Assembly (NCBI GenBank): GCA_016840945.1
Contig: JAEORJ010000028.1
Span: 1 to 30,324 of the forward strand
Direction of reading: 5' to 3'
Length of the DNA: 30,324 bases
DNA from: Candidatus Gerdarchaeota archaeon
Lineage (GTDB): Archaea > Asgardarchaeota > Heimdallarchaeia > JABLTI01
This document shows, one piece after another, positions 7,410 through 15,820 of the stretch. The notes beneath the pieces are model-generated. The model saw nothing but the letters and a program-made list of their open reading frames with translations, made no database searches and was not told the DNA's origin. The translations under genes were made by a program, and so were the position numbers. Each line of letters starts with the position of its first letter. Positions within the stretch are counted from its first letter, which is position 1.

Positions 7410-8594
7410 TTATTGTGTTCTCCGTCTACCGTATTTGGTAATATCAAAGAAAGGATAACTAACTACTTTTGCATCGTATGGTTTATCTCTAATAATTATT
7501 TGTAATTCAGTATCAAGTTCGGTGTATTCAATTGGTAGAGTTGCCATTGCTATACCTTTGCCTGTTAAAGGTGATATTGTTCCACTTGCTACTTCACCTA
7601 TTTTCTTACCGTCTTTCTCGATGCTATATTCATGCCTTGGAATTCCTTTAGATAGTAGCTCAAGGCCAACTCTTTTTCGAGTCATTTCCTTTAAAGTTAA
7701 TTTACCTTCATCATCTAAAGAAGGATATTTCTTTTTGAGAGCTGCTTGGCCAATAAAGAATTCTTTGTTCATATCAATGAAAATTCCTTGAATACCTAAA
7801 TCCATTTCAAAAGGATCATATTCTGGGGTGAAATCTTGACCTGAAAGTGGCAAACCTCCTTCTAATCTTAAAGTATCTCGAGCACCAAGACCACATGGAA
7901 CGACACCAAAAGGTTTCCCAACTTCTAATAGTGTTTCCCATACTTTTACCGCTTTTTCTTGTACAGTATCTTTGGTCGCTGGAATTGTTATTTCAAAACC
8001 ATCTTCACCTGTGTAACCTGTTCTAGAAGCAATAATGTCAATTCCAGCAATTGTTGCTTCAAAGAAACCCCAACTTCTTGGTATTTCAACATCAACTAAT
8101 GTCTCGAGAACATTTACAGCTTTAGGTCCTTGAAAAGCAATCATGGCAGAATCTAAAGTAAAGTCATAATAATTTATATCAAGATTAGGATTCCTTTGTT
8201 TCTCCCCATCAATGAAATTAATCATCCAATTCCAATCATCAATTCTGGGACCCGCATTACAAACAAAGATTGCATGATCCTCTGTTTTTCGCATGGTTAC
8301 ACAGTCATCTAACATTCCACCTTTTTCATCTAGAAGATAGCTATAACCACATCGTCCATCTGCTAATTTCATTAGGTTTCTTGGTAAAATTTTATCTAGA
8401 ATTGGAAATGTATCTTTGCCCGTAAAACGAAATCGACCCATATGACTTACATCAAATAGCCCAGCATTCTCTCTTACAGCTATATGCTCTTCTCTAATAG
8501 AAGAATATTGCATTGGAAGAGCCCAGCCACCAAAAGCAGCCATATCACCATGCTCTTTATGCCACTCAAAAAGTGGTGTTTTATTCTCACTCAT
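7410..8594 (-). CDS. gcvT: Aminomethyltransferase, glycine cleavage system T protein
   Basis: T protein takes the aminomethyl group from lipoylated H protein onto tetrahydrofolate, releasing ammonia and leaving 5,10-methylene-THF. At 394 aa it is slightly longer than most members. It has the N-terminal AFGGWALPMQYSSIREEH and LFDVSHMGRF motifs, a central ASRTGYTGEDGFEI motif, the folate-pocket LGARDTLRLEGGLPL, and the C-terminal barrel with GEVASGTISPLTGKGIAMA. The start ATG has GAGGT upstream. No gcvH or gcvP is near, so partners would have to be elsewhere. A dimethylglycine-type folate enzyme is a less likely alternative. Confidence 0.92.
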   Translation of the reverse strand: MSENKTPLFEWHKEHGDMAAFGGWALPMQYSSIREEHIAVRENAGLFDVSHMGRFRFTGKDTFPILDKILPRNLMKLADGRCGYSYLLDEKGGMLDDCVTMRKTEDHAIFVCNAGPRIDDWNWMINFIDGEKQRNPNLDINYYDFTLDSAMIAFQGPKAVNVLETLVDVEIPRSWGFFEATIAGIDIIASRTGYTGEDGFEITIPATKDTVQEKAVKVWETLLEVGKPFGVVPCGLGARDTLRLEGGLPLSGQDFTPEYDPFEMDLGIQGIFIDMNKEFFIGQAALKKKYPSLDDEGKLTLKEMTRKRVGLELLSKGIPRHEYSIEKDGKKIGEVASGTISPLTGKGIAMATLPIEYTELDTELQIIIRDKPYDAKVVSYPFFDITKYGRRRTQ

Positions 8595-8760
8595 AATTTA
8601 TACCTCATAAACTTAAACTATTCATTGTTACACTATTAGGAATGGTAATTTCTTTGTGGTTTAAAAATTTTCAGTGAAAATTCAGTTTTCAAAAAGTCTA
8701 GACTAGTGGAAATCAAGATAAAGAAAATAACAGTTAGACTTTTCATGGAGGAAGAATTTT

Positions 8761-10209
8761 ATGAGTAATAGATTAAAATTAAAGAGTAAATTTCTAGGTG
8801 TTATCTTCTGTATAATTTTCATCTTTTCTATTATGATTTTTAGTAAGACATCAATTGTTGTTAAGGCAGATGACAATGATTTTATGATAATAGGATTCTC
8901 TGATAATATCTTATTATCTACAGATGTGTTGTATAATCAACAAGTAGAACCAACTTTAGCGATTGGTGAGGATGGTGAATTATTTGCTGGGTGGAAAAAT
9001 GCTGACACTCACAATAGTGGTGGTATTAGAGTATCTTTTACCAAATCAATTGATAATGGTGAAACTTGGTCACAACCTAAACATATGGAAATGTACAATA
9101 CTTTCACAGGTCAATCTGATCCTTGGTTAGTATATTATGATAACATCATCTATTATGCTTATTTAGAATATTCAATCTATTCCTCTGATCTATCTCAGAT
9201 AACCGTTGCTAAATCAAATGATCATGGAGCTACATGGACATTAGTTAATGCAACAAATGCTCTAGGTTTTGCTGATAAGGAGACTATGACTATTGATAAT
9301 GAAGGAACAATTTATGTTGTGTATGATGATGTTCGTGATGATGGATTATTTGTTAGATTATCAAAATCAACTGATGGTGGATTTTCCTTTCAAGAATATG
9401 GTTTAATTACTGATAGTATAAGCCAACCAATTGATCATGTAGCACCATATGTAACTACCAATGCAAATAATGATGTGTTTGTAGCTTGGACACACTTTTC
9501 AAGCAACATTTGGGGTGATGTATTCGTTACTAATTCAACAGACCATGGTGCAACTTTTACAACCAAAATTGATATCAACCCTACATCTGAGAATGCAACT
9601 TTTACTGTAGATTTATCTAGTAGACCTATGAAAGTTACCATACCTGTAATAAGATTTGATCACAACGAACGACTTTATGTCCTCTGGTCAGAATTAAGCG
9701 AAGCTGACCAATCATGGGGCATATTTCTAAGATTTTCTGATGATTTTGGATTAACTTGGAGTTCAAAATATCGTATAAATCCAGAAATCACTGGTGATCA
9801 ATGGCAACCAGATATGGATATCGATTCATATAATAGATTACATATTACCTATTATGATTTAAGAGGGGATTACTTCAAACCGTATTATAGATTAGCTTAC
9901 TTTACTAATTACACTACAACTGAAATCACTTTAAGTGACGCTATTCCTATTGCTTCAGAGAATACTTCTGCATCATTCACTCGTCCAGGTGATTATTTCA
10001 CAGTTCGTGTTGATTCAAAGGACATACCTCATGTTGTTTGGACGGATGGTAGGGAAGGGGTATTAGATATTTATTATAGTCATGGTATTAAAGCAGAATT
10101 GAAAAATAAAGCACTAATAATAGGCTTAAGTGTAAGTTTACCATTAGCTAGTGCACTAATAGTTACAATGATAATAATAATTCTCAAAAAAAACATTGAT
10201 TTACAATAG
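8761..10209 (+). CDS. Exported, membrane-anchored Asp-box (BNR/sialidase-type) beta-propeller protein
   Basis: A 482-aa surface protein. It has an N-terminal signal or anchor helix (about 12-36), a large extracellular domain, and one C-terminal transmembrane helix (about 452-475) with a short Lys tail. The extracellular part carries at least five Asp-box-like turns: SIDNGETW, SNDHGATW, STDGGFSF, STDHGATF and SDDFGLTW. These mark blades of a sialidase-like six-bladed propeller. A full set of sialidase catalytic residues (arginine triad, Tyr/Glu pair) could not be confirmed, so enzymatic activity is not claimed. The ATG has a strong GGAGG upstream. Its topology matches the surface proteins between 18.8 and 30.3 kb. 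Confidence 0.85.
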   Translation: MSNRLKLKSKFLGVIFCIIFIFSIMIFSKTSIVVKADDNDFMIIGFSDNILLSTDVLYNQQVEPTLAIGEDGELFAGWKNADTHNSGGIRVSFTKSIDNGETWSQPKHMEMYNTFTGQSDPWLVYYDNIIYYAYLEYSIYSSDLSQITVAKSNDHGATWTLVNATNALGFADKETMTIDNEGTIYVVYDDVRDDGLFVRLSKSTDGGFSFQEYGLITDSISQPIDHVAPYVTTNANNDVFVAWTHFSSNIWGDVFVTNSTDHGATFTTKIDINPTSENATFTVDLSSRPMKVTIPVIRFDHNERLYVLWSELSEADQSWGIFLRFSDDFGLTWSSKYRINPEITGDQWQPDMDIDSYNRLHITYYDLRGDYFKPYYRLAYFTNYTTTEITLSDAIPIASENTSASFTRPGDYFTVRVDSKDIPHVVWTDGREGVLDIYYSHGIKAELKNKALIIGLSVSLPLASALIVTMIIIILKKNIDLQ

Positions 10210-10267
10210 ATAATAAAATAATGGTTGTATAGTACATTCAATAATTCAATACTTTGGTAGTGATCAT

Positions 10268-11068
10268 TTGACGAGTAGCGATTTTTCTCCCACTGAAGGA
10301 GATTATGTGACTGTTAATGGAATAAAAATATACTATGAAGAATATGGTAAAGGATGGCCATTAATTCTACTTCATGGTGGTGGATCAACTGTTAGGATGT
10401 GGGATAAACAAATACCCAGTTATTCTAAATATTTCAAAGTAATTGCACTGGATAGTCGTGGTCATGGTAAAACAGAGAATCCCATTAAAGAGCTTCATTA
10501 CAAACAAATGGCTGATGATATTGCTTTATTTATTGATGAATTAAAAATATCAAAACCAATTATTTGTGGTTGGAGCGATGGTGCGCAAATAGCTTTAGAG
10601 CTTGCAATCAATTATAGTGAAAAAATAAAAGCAATAATTGCTGGTGGAGCAATGTTAGATGTAAGTTATTCAATGATAGCTAGTATGAAAGATATTGGTA
10701 TTTTAGGTCCAAATAATATTGATTTCGAGAAATTAGAGGAAACTGTTCCTTCATATGTTAATGTTCTAAAAAGAAATCATTCATTTGTTTATGGAGAAGA
10801 TTATTGGAAAGAGCTTATGAAAAACCTTGCAACTTTATGGTTAAATTCAGCTGAATTTCCAAAGGATAAAGTAAAAGCAATATCTATTCCTACATTGATT
10901 CTACTTGGTGATCGTGATGCTTTTATTCCGTTATCAGATGCAATAACTATGCATAATACTATGCAAAATACTGAATTAGCTATAATTCCAGATGGAACCC
11001 ATGAGGTTTTTGCTAATAGAGTTAATTTATTTAATAAAATAACAATCGATTATTTATTAAGGCAATAA
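10268..11068 (+). CDS. Alpha/beta hydrolase
   Basis: A 266-aa alpha/beta-hydrolase-fold protein, probably cytoplasmic. It shows the oxyanion-hole text LLHGGGSTVRMW, the LDSRGHGKTENP strand-turn, the nucleophile elbow GWSDG with Ser103, the acid in GDRDAFIPL (Asp217) and the catalytic His in PDGTHEVF (His245). The triad is complete, and the cap domain (about 130-200) is helical. Such proteins may be esterases, lactonases or C-C hydrolases; the substrate cannot be read from sequence. The start is TTG with a GTGAT motif just before it. It follows the propeller gene by 58 bp. Confidence 0.88.
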   Translation: MTSSDFSPTEGDYVTVNGIKIYYEEYGKGWPLILLHGGGSTVRMWDKQIPSYSKYFKVIALDSRGHGKTENPIKELHYKQMADDIALFIDELKISKPIICGWSDGAQIALELAINYSEKIKAIIAGGAMLDVSYSMIASMKDIGILGPNNIDFEKLEETVPSYVNVLKRNHSFVYGEDYWKELMKNLATLWLNSAEFPKDKVKAISIPTLILLGDRDAFIPLSDAITMHNTMQNTELAIIPDGTHEVFANRVNLFNKITIDYLLRQ

Positions 11069-11072
11069 AATT

Positions 11073-11151
11073 TGGTAGCGCGGGGTGGATTCGAACCACC
11101 GATCCCAGGGTTATGAGCCCTGTGGGCACAACCTAGCTACCCCACCGCGCT
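11073..11151 (-). tRNA. Initiator tRNA-Met (CAU)
   Basis: A complete cloverleaf is seen on the minus strand. The acceptor is AGCGCGG/CCGCGCT, followed by discriminator A and an encoded CCA (11073-11075). The anticodon arm is CAGGG-CTCATAA-CCCTG, the T arm GGTGG-TTCGAAT-CCACC, and the variable loop five nt. Two features identify the initiator: the A1:U72 end pair of archaeal and eukaryotic initiators, and three consecutive G:C pairs next to the anticodon loop. There is no intron. It is separated from the alpha/beta hydrolase stop by only four bases and lies tail-to-tail with that gene. Confidence 0.95.
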
Positions 11152-11192
11152 TTAAAAATGCTAGGTTTCTACTATTTTGTTTAAACTTTTAG

Positions 11193-11200
11193 TTTATAAA
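11193..11200 (-). promoter_or_regulatory. TATA box for the initiator tRNA
   Basis: TTTATAAA lies 42-49 bases upstream of the mature tRNA 5' end. A start site about 25 nt downstream of it would leave a leader of roughly 20 nt to be removed by RNase P. Confidence 0.5.
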
Positions 11201-11229
11201 ATTTAGCTTCGTTTTATTCTTCACTAATT

Positions 11230-12063
11230 TTAATCACTAATGATTTTAGTAATGAATTTAGCTGGTACATACTCAAAATAGATATTATATCGTTTTATTT
11301 TCTCATTCATTTTATCCCAAATCTCCACAGCTGGTTTTTCAGTAATAAATTTGTTATATTCCTCAACAGATATTGCTGTTTTCTTATTGGAAGATGCACC
11401 AATTAGAAGAGGTATTTTGTAATAATCTGCTATTAATGCTAATTGTAATGAACCAACCTTATTAATAATGGTTCCATCTTCAAAAACCACATCTGACCCT
11501 AAAACAATAACATCAATTTCTTTTGCTAAAACAGCAGCTGCAGCATCTACTACAAGTGTAACATTGAATCCTTTGGCAGCTAATAATTCAGCTGTTCTCC
11601 TTCCCTCGAATAATGGTCTAGATTCTAAAACAATTATTTCATCTATGATTAATTCCTTATGGTAATTGATTAAGGCATTATTTACTGTTGAACTGGATGA
11701 TAATACCATGATTTTATTATATTTTGAGAGCTCTTTTGCTAATTTTTGAATTGTTAATTCTTCTCTTTTTTTAACATCATTTATTTCAGCTTCAATCGCA
11801 CCAATCCTTTCATCATTCGAATTTTTTAAGCTAAAAGTTTCTTTTAATCTTGTAACACTATTTTGAACTGAAGCCATTTCAGGATGTATGTTTTGAAGGA
11901 AATTAAAAATCGCTACCAAATCCTTATCAAGATAACTGTGAGCAATTAATTCCTTCTTTAAAACTTGTAAAAGAGCAAGAGTAATATGAACAGCTCCATT
12001 AATAGAATCATCTCTCAATTTAACAAGATCATTTTGTAATTTTTCTGATATCGTTTCTATCAC
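11230..12063 (-). CDS. eIF2B alpha/beta/delta-like protein (aIF2B family)
   Basis: A 277-aa protein of the IF-2B superfamily, which includes eIF2B regulatory subunits, ribose-1,5-bisphosphate isomerase (R15Pi) and methylthioribose-1-phosphate isomerase (MtnA). An N-terminal helical domain (1-112) precedes a Rossmann-like domain with ESRPLFEGRRTAEL (147-160), DVIVLGSDVVFEDGTIINKVGS (184-205) and IPLLIGASSNK. The isomerase Cys motif is replaced by LSSSSTV (121-127), which looks more like the THxxS text of eIF2B subunits, although Asp191 is kept. This argues for a non-isomerase role, but phosphosugar binding remains possible. It starts at GTG (GGATGG just upstream) and lies directly upstream of the initiator tRNA gene on the same strand. 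Confidence 0.85.
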   Translation of the reverse strand: MIETISEKLQNDLVKLRDDSINGAVHITLALLQVLKKELIAHSYLDKDLVAIFNFLQNIHPEMASVQNSVTRLKETFSLKNSNDERIGAIEAEINDVKKREELTIQKLAKELSKYNKIMVLSSSSTVNNALINYHKELIIDEIIVLESRPLFEGRRTAELLAAKGFNVTLVVDAAAAVLAKEIDVIVLGSDVVFEDGTIINKVGSLQLALIADYYKIPLLIGASSNKKTAISVEEYNKFITEKPAVEIWDKMNEKIKRYNIYFEYVPAKFITKIISD

Positions 12064-12169
12064 CCATCCGCTAGAGTATAGATTACTAATTTCTTTTCTT
12101 ATTTATACTTTCAGAGATTTTAATTGTTTCTAGTTAAAAAAATGATTTAAGAAGAGATAAAAATAAACA

Positions 12170-13801
12170 TCATTCTTCTTCTAAAAATGGATAACTATAG
12201 TGCTGTGGTGGGTAAAATCGTTCCTTAATGCTTCTTGGAGAGGTCCATCTGATAAGATTCAATATGCTACCCGCTTTATCATTTGTACCACTTTTTCGTG
12301 AACCACCAAATGGTTGTTGATTTACAACTGCACCAGTTGGTTTGACATTAATGTAAAAATTACCTGCGGTATGTCTAAGAATCTTTGCAGCCAAGCTTAT
12401 AGCTTTTCGATCCTCAGCGAATATTGAGCCTGTCAAACCATAAATTGTACTTTCATCACATAATCGTAATGTTTCTTCATATTTGTCATCTTCATAAATA
12501 TAGATTGATAATACAGGACCAAATATCTCTTCAGTCATCGTTTTAAAATCAGGTTTTTTGGCAAGTATAACAGTCGGATCAATGAAAAATCCATCTTTGT
12601 CTTCATAATTTCCGCCAAATAAGATTTCACCATCCTCAGAAGTTTTAGTGTAATCAATGTATTCAGTGATTCTAGTAAAAGCATCTTTATCTATAACAGC
12701 ATTAATGAAGTTTGAGAAATTCTCAGGATCACCTATTTTTATTGATGCCAAATCTTTTCTTAAACATTCTTTTATTCTTGGCCATAATGATTGCGGGACA
12801 TACATTCTAGAAGCAGCTGAACATTTTTGACCTTGATATTCAAAAGCACCTCGTGTTAAAGCAGCTAAGACACCACTTAGATTTGCTGATTTATGTAGGA
12901 AAACAAAATCTTTCCCACCTGTTTCACCAACTAATCTGGGATATTGTTTGTACTTGTGAATATTTTCACCTACTGTTTTCCACATTGATTCAAAAGTTCC
13001 TGTGCTCCCCGTAAAATGTATTCCTCCTAAATCAGGGTGTTTTATTACTTTCTCAGATACCATTGAACCTTTTGCTGGAATGAAGTTTATCACTCCATCT
13101 GGTAAACCAGCTCGTTGGAATAATTTCATAATATGATACGAAACATATGAAGCAGAAGTCGCTGGTTTCCATAATACAACATTACCCATAAGTGCTGGAG
13201 CAGATGGTAAATTCCCCATTATCGAAGTAAAGTTAAAAGGTGTAACTGCAAGAACAAAACCATCTAATGGTCGATATTCCAATCTATTAAAGGCAGTATT
13301 TGGACTATGAGGTTGTTCTGCATAGATTTTATACATAAAGTAGCTGTTAAATCGCAAGAAATCTGTTAATTCAGCTGCAGCATCAATTTCTGCTTGATGA
13401 GGATTTTTACTAAGATTTAACATCGTAGCAGCATTTAATTTCATTCTAAATGGCCCGGATAATAATTCAGCTGTTTTTAGAAAAACTGCTGCTCGTTCAT
13501 CCCAATTAAATTCAGCCCAAGATTCTTTTGATTGAAGTGCAACCTCAATTGCTTCTTCAAGATGTTCTTCCTCAGCTAAATATGTTGTCCCTAAAACTTG
13601 CTTGTGATTATGAGGAGAAGTTATGGTGACTTTATTATTTGTTTTAATCTCTTTCCCACCAATTACTAGAGGAATATCAATGGGATTTTTCCTTAAATCC
13701 TCTAAGGCTTTTTTCAATGCTGCTCTTTCTTTAGAACCAGGGCTATATTCGTAAACAGGTTCATTTTTAGGCTCCTCTATTTTAAAACGACCAAATGACA
13801 T
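12170..13801 (-). CDS. pruA: Delta-1-pyrroline-5-carboxylate dehydrogenase (ALDH4 type)
   Basis: NAD(P)-dependent oxidation of P5C/glutamate semialdehyde to glutamate, the second step of proline and arginine catabolism. The 543-aa protein has the full ALDH fold: VTPFNFTSIMGN, LWKPATSAS for cofactor binding, HFTGSTGTFES, the catalytic-base segment VGETGGKDF (Glu293) and the nucleophile segment QGQKCSAASRMYVP (Cys327), then EEIFGPVLSIY. The text around the Cys and the long N-terminal part resemble mitochondrial ALDH4A1 more than bacterial PutA or RocA. Two ATGs compete. The one at 13801 is chosen because GGTGA is six bases upstream, whereas it is almost abutting for 13807. No proline dehydrogenase lies in the window. 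Confidence 0.92.
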   Translation of the reverse strand: MSFGRFKIEEPKNEPVYEYSPGSKERAALKKALEDLRKNPIDIPLVIGGKEIKTNNKVTITSPHNHKQVLGTTYLAEEEHLEEAIEVALQSKESWAEFNWDERAAVFLKTAELLSGPFRMKLNAATMLNLSKNPHQAEIDAAAELTDFLRFNSYFMYKIYAEQPHSPNTAFNRLEYRPLDGFVLAVTPFNFTSIMGNLPSAPALMGNVVLWKPATSASYVSYHIMKLFQRAGLPDGVINFIPAKGSMVSEKVIKHPDLGGIHFTGSTGTFESMWKTVGENIHKYKQYPRLVGETGGKDFVFLHKSANLSGVLAALTRGAFEYQGQKCSAASRMYVPQSLWPRIKECLRKDLASIKIGDPENFSNFINAVIDKDAFTRITEYIDYTKTSEDGEILFGGNYEDKDGFFIDPTVILAKKPDFKTMTEEIFGPVLSIYIYEDDKYEETLRLCDESTIYGLTGSIFAEDRKAISLAAKILRHTAGNFYINVKPTGAVVNQQPFGGSRKSGTNDKAGSILNLIRWTSPRSIKERFYPPQHYSYPFLEEE

Positions 13802-13845
13802 TAACATTCACCAAATTAAAATTAGTAATTAAATAACGCGAATTG

Positions 13846-13855
13846 TATATTTAGA
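13846..13855 (-). promoter_or_regulatory. Possible TATA box for the P5C dehydrogenase gene
   Basis: The minus strand reads CTAAATATAC about 45 bases before the chosen ATG, which would leave a leader of about 20 nt. There are no supporting data beyond position and base content. Confidence 0.35.
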
Positions 13856-13916
13856 TTCTATTTGTTAGAATATAATATTTTGAAGTTAATCTAATTTAGA
13901 AACTTAATATAGAAAA

Positions 13917-14009
13917 TTGTGTCTCCGAGTAACTATGATCAGTCCTAATCGGGTTGTTAGCCAAACAAATGCTCCCGACTCTGCTTGTCAGATCTCTTCA
14001 TTGACACAA
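13917..14009. ncRNA. Candidate structured RNA in a divergent intergenic region
   Basis: A 93-bp block that is visibly more GC-rich than its AT-rich flanks and folds around a perfect 7-bp closing stem (TTGTGTC 13917-13923, GACACAA 14003-14009). Inside it, CGGGTTGTT (13950-13958) pairs with AACAA (13964-13968) and CCCG (13974-13977); the stem continues as AGT/ACT (13941-13943, 13978-13980) past a 6-nt bulge. A second small hairpin is TCTG/CAGA (13980-13983, 13989-13992), which partly competes. The fold works on either strand, so the strand is left open. It is not a tRNA (no T arm), 5S rRNA or clear C/D-box RNA. A riboswitch-like element or protein-binding DNA are alternatives. The rest of the 398-bp gap is AT-rich promoter DNA. 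Confidence 0.4.
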
Positions 14010-14133
14010 GTATATTTATAATTACTTTCATCAAAAATTTTTCCAAATAAACGATTATCTAATATGTAGCAATTTACCCTCAAAATAGTTAGAACATTAA
14101 CTTTTTACTATGAAAAATCTTATTTTGTTCACA

Positions 14134-14144
14134 AATATATATAA
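14134..14144 (+). promoter_or_regulatory. Possible TATA box for the CBS-zinc ribbon gene
   Basis: The run ATATATATAAT lies about 55-65 bases upstream of the ATG at 14200, at a distance consistent with a leader of about 30 nt. Confidence 0.35.
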
Positions 14145-14199
14145 TAAATGAATTAGATATTATTAGCTTGTAAGAACTTAATAGAGATGAATTAGCTTT

Positions 14200-14850
14200 A
14201 TGCAAGACGATTCCTCATCTGATTCTCGTATATTGATGGAAATTTCTGATGTTATGACTTCAACAGTCCATACCATACTTCCCGACCAATCTGTTGAAGA
14301 AGCAGCTATAATGATGTTGGATTACAATGTTGGTTGTGTTGTTCTTATCCCAAATAAAAACGAGAAAAGACCGATAGGAATTGTAACTGAACGTGATATT
14401 GTTACTCGTGTAGTAGCAATAGGTAAAAATCCTGCTAAAATTCGCGTAGATGAAATTGCAACCAAACCAGTTGTTACTGTATCTCCAACATTAGAAATCT
14501 CCAAAGCAATGTCTTTAATGGCAAAATTAAATATACGACGAGTTATTGTTGTTGAAGAAAATACTATTGTTGGTATTGTAACTTATCGGGATTTATTACG
14601 GGTTGCACCAAGCCTGCTTGAAATTGCTTTAGAATACGAGCGAATTGGTTTTGGTAAACAAAATGAAATTGATGTTATGGATTTCTCTGTAGATGATTAT
14701 GACGATGAAGAAGATAATCCTTCAGGATTGTCAATGGGTTTCTATTGCTCACAATGTGGTCAATACTGCGATGATGATCCTAACTACGATGATGATGACC
14801 AACCAATTTGTGGAGATTGTATGAATTTAAATCATAATGAACAGTTATAG
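14200..14850 (+). CDS. Tandem CBS-domain protein with C-terminal zinc ribbon
   Basis: A 216-aa cytoplasmic protein. Two CBS domains (about 15-75 and 80-140) form one Bateman module, the kind that binds adenosyl nucleotides; typical text is DVMTSTVHTILPDQSVEEAA, PIGIVTERDIVTRVVA and IVGIVTYRDLLRVAP. After an acidic linker (about 165-180) comes a small zinc-binding unit with CSQCGQYC and ICGDC, i.e. CxxC pairs. The ligand and partner are unknown; the zinc ribbon suggests nucleic-acid or protein contacts. The ribosome-binding site is weak (GATG). The next gene is another CBS protein, 102 bp downstream. Confidence 0.85.
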   Translation: MQDDSSSDSRILMEISDVMTSTVHTILPDQSVEEAAIMMLDYNVGCVVLIPNKNEKRPIGIVTERDIVTRVVAIGKNPAKIRVDEIATKPVVTVSPTLEISKAMSLMAKLNIRRVIVVEENTIVGIVTYRDLLRVAPSLLEIALEYERIGFGKQNEIDVMDFSVDDYDDEEDNPSGLSMGFYCSQCGQYCDDDPNYDDDDQPICGDCMNLNHNEQL

Positions 14851-14952
14851 CAAGGCATAAAAAGCTTTGATAACTGTATACGAAAAAGATTAGATAAAAT
14901 AATAATTTCAGGAGAATAGGAATTATCAAAATATTAAGGAGGAATTTTTTCA

Positions 14953-15747
14953 ATGAAAGTTTCTGAAATAATGTCAACTGAATATGAGACAATAGATAAA
15001 GACCAAACGCTAAGTAAAGCATTAAGTCATATGAAGAAAAAAGATGTTACAAGATTGATTGTAACACAAGGTGATGAAGCAGTTGGTATACTAACCTTTA
15101 GGGATGTTGCTGATCGCCTAGGGTCATTTAAAACTGAAGGGAAATCTGCTAAAAGTCTTCATGTATCAAGTGCAATGACATTTCCAATTTTAAGTATAAA
15201 ACCTAATGATGAAATAGTTGATGCTGCAAAAATGATGATTGAAAATCGCATCTCTAGTGTTTTTGTTTCTGATGAAACTGGTCACAAGGGCTTATTAACA
15301 AAATATGATTTACTCAAGGTCTATGACAAATGCAAGAAAATTAAGATTAAAGACTTAATGACCGAATCACCTATACAAATATCTGAAAGTGAACGAGTAA
15401 TAGCAGCAAGAAATACTATGATGGAAAAGAAATTTAGCATCCTACCGGTAATGGAAGAAGATAAAATTGTAGGAATAATTGATGATGAAACCATTGCTGA
15501 AGCATTAGCTATGTTTCGTGAAAAAATTCCCATAAAGCATCAAAAGAACAGAATTCAAGAATATTATGTTGGTCAAATAATGAAAAAAGATCCACCAACC
15601 ATTCAAGAATCTGCACCATTATGTGATGCTGTTCAAATTCTTATTGATACTAAATACAAAGGGATATTTGTACTAGATAAGACTGAAAAATTAGTTGGTA
15701 TTTTATCTATAACAGATGTTACTAAAGCTATTGCTGAAGGGAAATAA
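14953..15747 (+). CDS. Four-CBS-domain protein (double Bateman module)
   Basis: A 264-aa protein made almost wholly of four CBS domains, at about 1-60, 68-125, 130-185 and 203-263. Each begins with a short helix such as VSEIMSTEYETI, VSSAMTFPILSI, IKDLMTESPIQI or VGQIMKKDPPTI and ends with a VGILTFRDVADRL-like strand-helix. No catalytic domain is fused, so it is likely a nucleotide sensor acting on a separate partner. A strong AAGGAGG ribosome-binding site lies ten bases before the ATG. It is followed 73 bp later by dihydroorotase; whether they share a transcript or regulation is unknown. Confidence 0.9.
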   Translation: MKVSEIMSTEYETIDKDQTLSKALSHMKKKDVTRLIVTQGDEAVGILTFRDVADRLGSFKTEGKSAKSLHVSSAMTFPILSIKPNDEIVDAAKMMIENRISSVFVSDETGHKGLLTKYDLLKVYDKCKKIKIKDLMTESPIQISESERVIAARNTMMEKKFSILPVMEEDKIVGIIDDETIAEALAMFREKIPIKHQKNRIQEYYVGQIMKKDPPTIQESAPLCDAVQILIDTKYKGIFVLDKTEKLVGILSITDVTKAIAEGK

Positions 15748-15820
15748 TCCCTTCCAAATTCTTTTTTAGAAAACTATTAAGATTAGTTTAATTAATGAGA
15801 GATTGGTAGGAGCAATCTCA

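Noticed and set aside
8695..8704. Palindrome AGTCTAGACT upstream of the Asp-box propeller gene
   Set aside because: It is a single 10-bp palindrome with no second copy seen; it could be an operator but is too short to support.
8761..10209. Active sialidase
   Set aside because: Asp-box turns show the propeller fold, but the catalytic arginine triad and nucleophile pair could not be traced, so no enzyme activity is assigned.
13917..14009. tRNA or C/D-box sRNA in the divergent gap
   Set aside because: There is no T arm or acceptor/discriminator arrangement, and no full set of C (RUGAUGA) and D (CUGA) boxes. Only a generic structured element can be claimed.
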